Of a stretch of DNA of 10,502 nucleotides, positions 5,832 through 10,502 are shown piece by piece. The notes beneath the pieces were generated by a model. The model saw nothing but the letters and a program-made list of their open reading frames with translations, was not told the DNA's origin and did no database searches. The DNA comes from Fusobacteriota bacterium. GTDB taxonomy: Bacteria > Fusobacteriota > Fusobacteriia > Bac17 > JAEWOZ01. Each line of letters starts with the position of its first letter. Positions within the stretch are counted from its first letter, which is position 1. Made by a program: the position numbers and the translations under genes. The stretch is from the NCBI GenBank assembly GCA_023399505.1, contig JAEWOZ010000047.1, positions 1-10,502 on the forward strand, given 5' to 3'.

Positions 5832-8447
5832 ATGATTAGATTTATGAATCAACCTTTCTCAAACGAAGAAATAGAAGCAGTATTAGATCAAGATGTAAGA
5901 GATTGGTTTAAAAATAAGTATAAAGATTTTAGCCCACCTCAAAAATATTCTGTAAAGTTAATACATGAAAACAAAAATGTTTTAATAAGTTCTCCAACAG
6001 GTACAGGCAAAACTTTATCTGCTTTTTTAAGCGTTATAAATAAGTTAGTTAAATATGCTAAAGAGGGTAAATTAGAAAATAGAGTGTATGCTATATATCT
6101 ATCACCTTTAAGAGCGTTAGGTAATGATATAAAGGTTAATTTAGATGAACCTTTTAAAGAAATAACTGCATTGATAGAAGCAAGAAATCATCCAATGCAA
6201 GAGATAAGACACGCTGTAAGAAGCGGTGATACAACAGCTTATCAAAAGCAGAAAATGAATACAATAACTCCTCATATACTTATTACAACTCCTGAAAGTT
6301 TAGCTTTAATGTTAAGCTCAACTAAATTTGTTGAAAAAATAAAAAATGTAGAAAATGTAATAATCGATGAAATTCATGCTCTATGTGAGAATAAAAGAGG
6401 AACACATCTTTCTTTAAGTTTAGAAAGATTAGAAAATATGTGCTCAAAACCTTTTAGTAGAACGGGTTTATCGGCAACCATATCTCCTATGAAAGATATA
6501 GCACAATATCTTGTAGGTTATAAAAATGATAGTTCTAGAGAATGTAAAGTAGTTGAGATCTCCTATTCTAAAGAGAGAGATTTAAAAGTTTTTGCACCTG
6601 TTAAAGATCCTGTATATACAGAAGTAGAAAAAGCAAACAAAGCTTTATATAAGATACTTAGAGGTATTATAGAAAAGAATCAGACAACTTTAATCTTTAC
6701 TAATACTAGAGCAGGTACAGAAAGCGTTGTTTTAAGCTTACAACATCTTTTTGCATCTGAATGGGAAAACGTAGAAGATAAAATAGTAGCCCATCATAGC
6801 TCATTATCTAAAGAACAAAGATTTTGGGTAGAAGAACACTTAAAAGCAGGCCAAGCTAGAGTAGTAGTAAGTTCTACTTCGCTTGAATTAGGTATTGATA
6901 TAGGTTCTATAGGAACTGTAGTTCAAATAGGATCACCTAAGTCTATTGCAAGATGTCTACAAAGAGTAGGAAGAGCTGGTCATAACTTAGAAGCTAAAAC
7001 TATAGGACATTTTGTGTGTCCTGATAGTGATGATTTTCTAGAAGTAGCTGTAATGTTAAAGAAAAGTTATGAAGGAAAAGTAGATAGTGTAATAATGCCT
7101 AGAGCTTGTTTAGATGTATTAGCTCAACACATAATGGGAATGGCATTAGAACAAAAGTGGAATGTAGATGCTGCTTATGAGTTAATTAAAAGAGCAGCTC
7201 CTTATCATGACTTAAAGAGAGAAGATTTTGATAATACTTTAGAGTTTCTAAATGGTACTAATAAAAATTTAGAAGAGGCTAGAGTATATGGAAAAATATG
7301 GTACGATAAAGAGACAAAAGAATTCGGAAAAAGAGGAAAACTTGCTCGTTTAATTTATATGTCAAATATTGGTACTATCCCTGATGAAGCTAAAATTACA
7401 GTTGTAACTAGTGATAAGAAAAATATAGGATATGTAGATGAAGGCTTTTTAGAAAGATTAAAAAAAGGTGATATATTCATATTAGGCGGAAGATGTTATC
7501 TGTTTAAATCGGCTGCTGGAATGAAAATGAGAGTTGAATCCGTTGTTAATGCTTCTCCTACAGTACCTAGTTGGTTTTCTGAACAATTACCTTTAAGTTT
7601 CGATTTAGCAGCAGATATCCGTCTTGTAAGAGAGAGGGTTTTAAATGCATTTAAAAACAAAAAGAGTCAAAGAGAAATATTAGATCTGTTAGAAGAGATG
7701 CCAATAGATGAAAATGCAGCTGAAGTTTTATATGAATATTTTAAACAACAATATTTGTATTTAAGGAGAGTAGCAGGTGATTTTAACTTTAATAGAAATA
7801 CTTGGCTTCTTGAATATTATAACTCTAGAGAAGGTTATAGAATAATTTTCCATACTTTATATGGAAGAAGAGTAAATGATGCTTTAGCAAGAATTTATGC
7901 AGTACAATTAGGTAAAAAATTAAAGAAAAATATTGCATTGTCAATAACTGATAATGGCTTTATGGTTCATTTACCTAAAGAGATGAAATTTGATCCTAAA
8001 CTATTAAAAGATATAGATGCTGAAGAAATATTAAAAGAGGCTTTAGATAGTACTGAAATTTTAAGAAGAAGATTTAGACATGTAGCTGCAAGAGGTCTAA
8101 TGATTCTTAAAAGATATAAAGGTTATCAAATGAGAGTAGGAAGACAACAAATTACAGCTACTACTTTACTAAAAGTTGTTAAAGAAGAAAATGCATTTCC
8201 ATTGCTTAAGGAAACATACAGAGAAATATTGGAAGATTATTTGGATCTAAGAAATTTAAATAAAGTTTTAGAAGAATATAATAATAAGAAAATAGATATA
8301 TTGGAAATAACTGTAGACGTTCCTACTCCATTTGCTCATTCAATGATCATAACAGGTATGAGTGATGTGGTATTGGCTGCTGATAGAAAAGCTGTGTTAA
8401 GAGAGTTAAGAGAAGCAGTTCAGTCTAAAATAGGAAAGTTAAGATGA
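5832..8447 (+). CDS. lhr: Lhr-type superfamily 2 ATP-dependent helicase
   Basis: This 871-residue protein is the size of an Lhr core helicase (COG1201). Lhr enzymes are 3'-5' DNA translocases that unwind DNA or RNA:DNA hybrids and act in DNA repair. All core motifs are present: Q-like FSPPQ (33-37), Walker A SPTGTGKT (54-61), Ia SPLRAL (91-96), DEIH box (179-182), SATI (214-217), TLIFTNTR (286-293), V TSLELGIDI (349-357) and VI QRVGRAGH (377-384). The C-terminal part carries the Lhr winged-helix/accessory region, with a conserved-looking stretch around W658 and GRRVND (678-683). ATG at 5832 has AAGG seven bases upstream. Its stop overlaps the phosphoesterase start as ATGA. It lacks the long C-terminal extension of full-length E. 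coli or mycobacterial Lhr, so it is the short core type found in archaea and many bacteria. It looks intact. Confidence 0.95.
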   Translation: MIRFMNQPFSNEEIEAVLDQDVRDWFKNKYKDFSPPQKYSVKLIHENKNVLISSPTGTGKTLSAFLSVINKLVKYAKEGKLENRVYAIYLSPLRALGNDIKVNLDEPFKEITALIEARNHPMQEIRHAVRSGDTTAYQKQKMNTITPHILITTPESLALMLSSTKFVEKIKNVENVIIDEIHALCENKRGTHLSLSLERLENMCSKPFSRTGLSATISPMKDIAQYLVGYKNDSSRECKVVEISYSKERDLKVFAPVKDPVYTEVEKANKALYKILRGIIEKNQTTLIFTNTRAGTESVVLSLQHLFASEWENVEDKIVAHHSSLSKEQRFWVEEHLKAGQARVVVSSTSLELGIDIGSIGTVVQIGSPKSIARCLQRVGRAGHNLEAKTIGHFVCPDSDDFLEVAVMLKKSYEGKVDSVIMPRACLDVLAQHIMGMALEQKWNVDAAYELIKRAAPYHDLKREDFDNTLEFLNGTNKNLEEARVYGKIWYDKETKEFGKRGKLARLIYMSNIGTIPDEAKITVVTSDKKNIGYVDEGFLERLKKGDIFILGGRCYLFKSAAGMKMRVESVVNASPTVPSWFSEQLPLSFDLAADIRLVRERVLNAFKNKKSQREILDLLEEMPIDENAAEVLYEYFKQQYLYLRRVAGDFNFNRNTWLLEYYNSREGYRIIFHTLYGRRVNDALARIYAVQLGKKLKKNIALSITDNGFMVHLPKEMKFDPKLLKDIDAEEILKEALDSTEILRRRFRHVAARGLMILKRYKGYQMRVGRQQITATTLLKVVKEENAFPLLKETYREILEDYLDLRNLNKVLEEYNNKKIDILEITVDVPTPFAHSMIITGMSDVVLAADRKAVLRELREAVQSKIGKLR

Positions 8448-9181
8448 TAATAGATCATGGTGATGTAATATTTTTACCTCTAGGAATATATTTTAAGAAT
8501 AGTTCAGCATTAGTTATTGCCGACATTCATATAGGATTTGAAAGAGCTTTGCAAAAACAAGGAATTCAAATGCCTAGGAGTTACTATCCAGATATTAAAA
8601 AATTAGTAGAGGAATATATTAATATTATAAGACCAGATGTTTTAGTTCTTGCAGGTGATGTTAAAGAAGATTTTGGAGAATTTAATTTTCAGGAATTTTT
8701 TGAATTAAGAGATTTTTTAACTTTTTTAAAAGATTTTAACCTAAAGGTAGAAGTAGTAAGAGGAAACCATGATAACTATCTTCTACCTTTTTTGAAAAGA
8801 TTTGGAATAGAAGGCCATGAAGAATTTCTAGTTTTAGATGATGTTTTTATAACGCATGGGCATCTATCATTAGAAAGAGAAATAAAGGAATCTAAGGCAA
8901 AAAAGATAGTGTTTGGACACGAACATCCAAGCGTAGCAATTATAGATGAAGTAGGCGCTTCGCTTAAATTTAAAGCTATAGTTACAGGAGAAGTGCATGG
9001 AAAAGAGATGTTTATTGTTCCACCCTTTTCTCCTCTTAAACCGGGTAATGATATAAATACAGTTGAGAAATATCAACTTCTCTCACCTATATTTAGAGCT
9101 TCAAATTTGAAAACATGTAAAATACATATCTACGAAGAAGACGAATGGTTTGCATTCGATTTAAAAGATATTTCTCAATAA
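8444..9181 (+). CDS. Calcineurin-like metallophosphoesterase, helicase-associated
   Basis: This 245-residue single-domain enzyme carries the full two-metal phosphoesterase set: DIH (Asp27, His29), GDVKED (Asp72), GNHD (Asn108, His109), THGH (His138, His140) and GHEHP (His159, His161). The family cuts phosphodiesters or phosphomonoesters. Relatives encoded next to Lhr helicases (PdeM-like in bacteria, and similar archaeal genes) are thought to process DNA ends in repair, and I infer that role here. The start overlaps the lhr stop (ATGA, sharing 8444-8447), so translation is probably coupled. There is no signal peptide, so it should be cytoplasmic. The C-terminal tail (about 200-245) follows the catalytic core and looks less conserved. 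The substrate has to be tested, and an alternative nucleotide phosphatase activity cannot be excluded from sequence alone. Confidence 0.93.
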   Translation: MIIDHGDVIFLPLGIYFKNSSALVIADIHIGFERALQKQGIQMPRSYYPDIKKLVEEYINIIRPDVLVLAGDVKEDFGEFNFQEFFELRDFLTFLKDFNLKVEVVRGNHDNYLLPFLKRFGIEGHEEFLVLDDVFITHGHLSLEREIKESKAKKIVFGHEHPSVAIIDEVGASLKFKAIVTGEVHGKEMFIVPPFSPLKPGNDINTVEKYQLLSPIFRASNLKTCKIHIYEEDEWFAFDLKDISQ

Positions 9182-9207
9182 AAAGCACTTTATCTAGTGC
9201 TTTTTTT
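9181..9207 (+). terminator. Intrinsic terminator of the lhr-phosphoesterase operon
   Basis: The 9-bp stem AAAAGCACT / AGTGCTTTT (9181-9189 with 9196-9204) has a 6-base loop and runs into seven T (9201-9207). It begins on the last base of the phosphoesterase stop codon. Confidence 0.88.
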
Positions 9208-9308
9208 AAAATTAAATTTCTAAGATTCTTAAAACAAATTTTTAAAGTTTATGAATTAGCCTTTAGAATTTTTGTAGGTAAATTTCGAAATTCAAAATGT
9301 AAATTAGG

Positions 9309-9337
9309 TTTACAAATAATATTAATAAATATATAAT
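9309..9337 (+). promoter_or_regulatory. Candidate sigma70 promoter for the terminal ankyrin gene
   Basis: TTTACA (9309-9314) and a perfect TATAAT (9332-9337) are spaced by 17 bases, giving a leader of about 98 bases. The surroundings are extremely AT-rich, so a chance match is possible. The position in the only gap between the terminator and this gene supports it. Confidence 0.45.
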
Positions 9338-9441
9338 TTTCATTAAGATATATAATACTCTTTTAACTAATATGATATAGGGTCCAAAATTATTCCCATA
9401 ATTATATATTCAGTAACAATAGTTTAATATAAGGAGAATTT

Positions 9442-10502
9442 ATGTTAAAAACCTTATTGGTAATTTTAATCTTCCTTAACTGTAATAAATATAAAGTTAA
9501 AATGGAACAAAAATCAAAAGGAAATTCTAAAATTATTGAAATCTTTAAAAGAATTGAACAAGATTCTCAAGGTCTTCAATATCTTTGTGATATTTTAGGT
9601 GTAAATATGAGAGAAGTTTATAGTTTCTTTAATTATCCTTTATCAAATAATTTAGATTTTGAAAAAAATCTTTCTAAAGAAGATAACGTATATACTGATG
9701 ACATATTTGAAAAATTGGAATTTTCAGAGAAGATTAATATTCTAGATGAATACGGCCTTAGTATATTTCATTATTCAATTCTATATTCTGGGGGCAATTC
9801 TTCAATTTCAATGTTACTTGCTTTAGGAGCAGATATCAATTTTCCTACCTCAGAGGGCAAGAGCCCTATATTTTTATTATTAGAAAGCAAATTTTTATTT
9901 CCTGAGTTAGATAAAAGTACTTTACAAAAATACAATTGTGAACTGAGATTAAGTAAATTTCAAACACTTTTAAGATTTGCTAATGAAATTGATTTTGATT
10001 TTAAGTATAAAAAAAATAACTTTGAAACTTATATTAAAAAATTACTTTCTATTTCTGTTAAATTAAAAGATTTTTCAGAAGATGCAATGATTGATTTTGA
10101 ATTTTATTCTAACCTAAATCATATGCTTGAAACACCTAAAAAGGTAAAGGCCAAAAACATAGATTTAGATAATAAAAATATTTATCTAAATCAAAATGAA
10201 AGTGAAGAAATATTAGAATCTTTATGTTCACATAATTTAAATAAACTTAAAGAATCTTTAAAATTTTTTAAAGATAAAGAAATTTCAACTATCATGATTT
10301 CCAATAATGATTTATTAATTAATTCAATTCATCTAGAATTTTTAGAAGGAATTAAATTTCTTATTCCCTATTTTAATTTGAATAATCCTGTATATTTAAA
10401 GTATTCTTTAATTTTATTAAAAAAAGATATCGTACTAGAATTTTTACCAAAAATTTCTAATATTAATTTTTATGATGAAAATGGATTTACTCTTTTGATG
10501 TT
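9442..10502 (+). CDS. Ankyrin-repeat protein with possible lipoprotein signal (3' end missing)
   Basis: The frame is open from ATG at 9442 to the right edge: 353 codons plus two bases, no stop. AAGGAG at 9431-9436 fixes the start. The N-terminus is one lysine, a short hydrophobic stretch (residues 4-12) and Cys14, resembling a lipoprotein signal; the residue before Cys is Asn, unusual for a lipobox, so export is uncertain. A clear ankyrin repeat lies at about 102-150 (DEYGLSIFHYSI, then MLLALGADINFPTSEGKSPIFLLLES). Another begins at the edge (NINFYDENGFTLLM, about 340-353). The lysine- and asparagine-rich stretch between (about 150-340) is helical-looking but too diverged for me to place repeats. 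The protein probably binds a partner through its repeats, in the envelope or outside the cell if the signal works. No enzymatic motif is visible. Confidence 0.85.
   Translation, partial: MLKTLLVILIFLNCNKYKVKMEQKSKGNSKIIEIFKRIEQDSQGLQYLCDILGVNMREVYSFFNYPLSNNLDFEKNLSKEDNVYTDDIFEKLEFSEKINILDEYGLSIFHYSILYSGGNSSISMLLALGADINFPTSEGKSPIFLLLESKFLFPELDKSTLQKYNCELRLSKFQTLLRFANEIDFDFKYKKNNFETYIKKLLSISVKLKDFSEDAMIDFEFYSNLNHMLETPKKVKAKNIDLDNKNIYLNQNESEEILESLCSHNLNKLKESLKFFKDKEISTIMISNNDLLINSIHLEFLEGIKFLIPYFNLNNPVYLKYSLILLKKDIVLEFLPKISNINFYDENGFTLLM

Noticed and set aside
9145..9336. A plus-strand frame overlapping the end of the phosphoesterase gene and its terminator.
   Set aside because: It runs through the intrinsic terminator, has no ribosome binding site and has the low-complexity Phe/Lys/Ile composition of AT-rich noncoding DNA.
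1..10502. tRNA or rRNA genes, CRISPR arrays, insertion sequences.
   Set aside because: I saw no cloverleaf or rRNA core sequence, no regularly spaced repeats, and no transposase, integrase or terminal inverted repeats.

Overview
The window is very AT-rich (about 27% G+C by eye) and every gene I can support reads on the + strand. Genes carry AGGAGG-type ribosome binding sites, sigma70-like -35/-10 boxes and clean intrinsic terminators, so this looks bacterial. An outer-membrane-type beta-barrel protein implies a Gram-negative envelope. Two ankyrin-repeat proteins, an AAA-ATPase-like/PD-(D/E)XK protein and the low G+C suggest a small-genome, host-associated lineage. My best guess is Dependentiae (Babela-like amoeba parasites). 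Brachyspira, Fusobacteria and amoeba-associated Bacteroidetes are alternatives I cannot exclude without a search.

Layout. (1) 2-3473 is a tight operon: the 3' part of a TolB-like propeller/beta-barrel protein, a half-size ABC exporter, and a 79-residue two-repeat ankyrin protein, closed by a strong terminator at 3479-3513. (2) 3641-5299 is a single gene for an AAA-ATPase-like protein with a C-terminal PD-(D/E)XK nuclease-type domain, with its own candidate promoter. (3) 5300-5831 is a 532-base gap without a convincing protein gene. It holds a well-defined candidate non-coding RNA (5377-5615): promoter, three hairpins tiled with no gaps starting exactly at the predicted first base, a sharp local rise in G+C, and an intrinsic terminator. 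I match it to no known RNA family. This is the best candidate for something undescribed. (4) 5832-9181 is a two-gene operon with its own promoter and terminator: an Lhr-type DNA helicase overlapping by ATGA a calcineurin-like metallophosphoesterase, probably a DNA repair module. (5) 9442-10502 is the 5' part of a long, degenerate ankyrin protein with a possible lipoprotein signal, cut by the window edge.

How the genes work together: the first operon joins an exporter, a surface or outer-membrane protein and an ankyrin adaptor, which would suit envelope or host-interaction work, though this is inferred from position only. The Lhr-phosphoesterase pair is a known recurrent association and is the most secure functional unit here. 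No rRNA, tRNA, CRISPR array or intact mobile element was seen.
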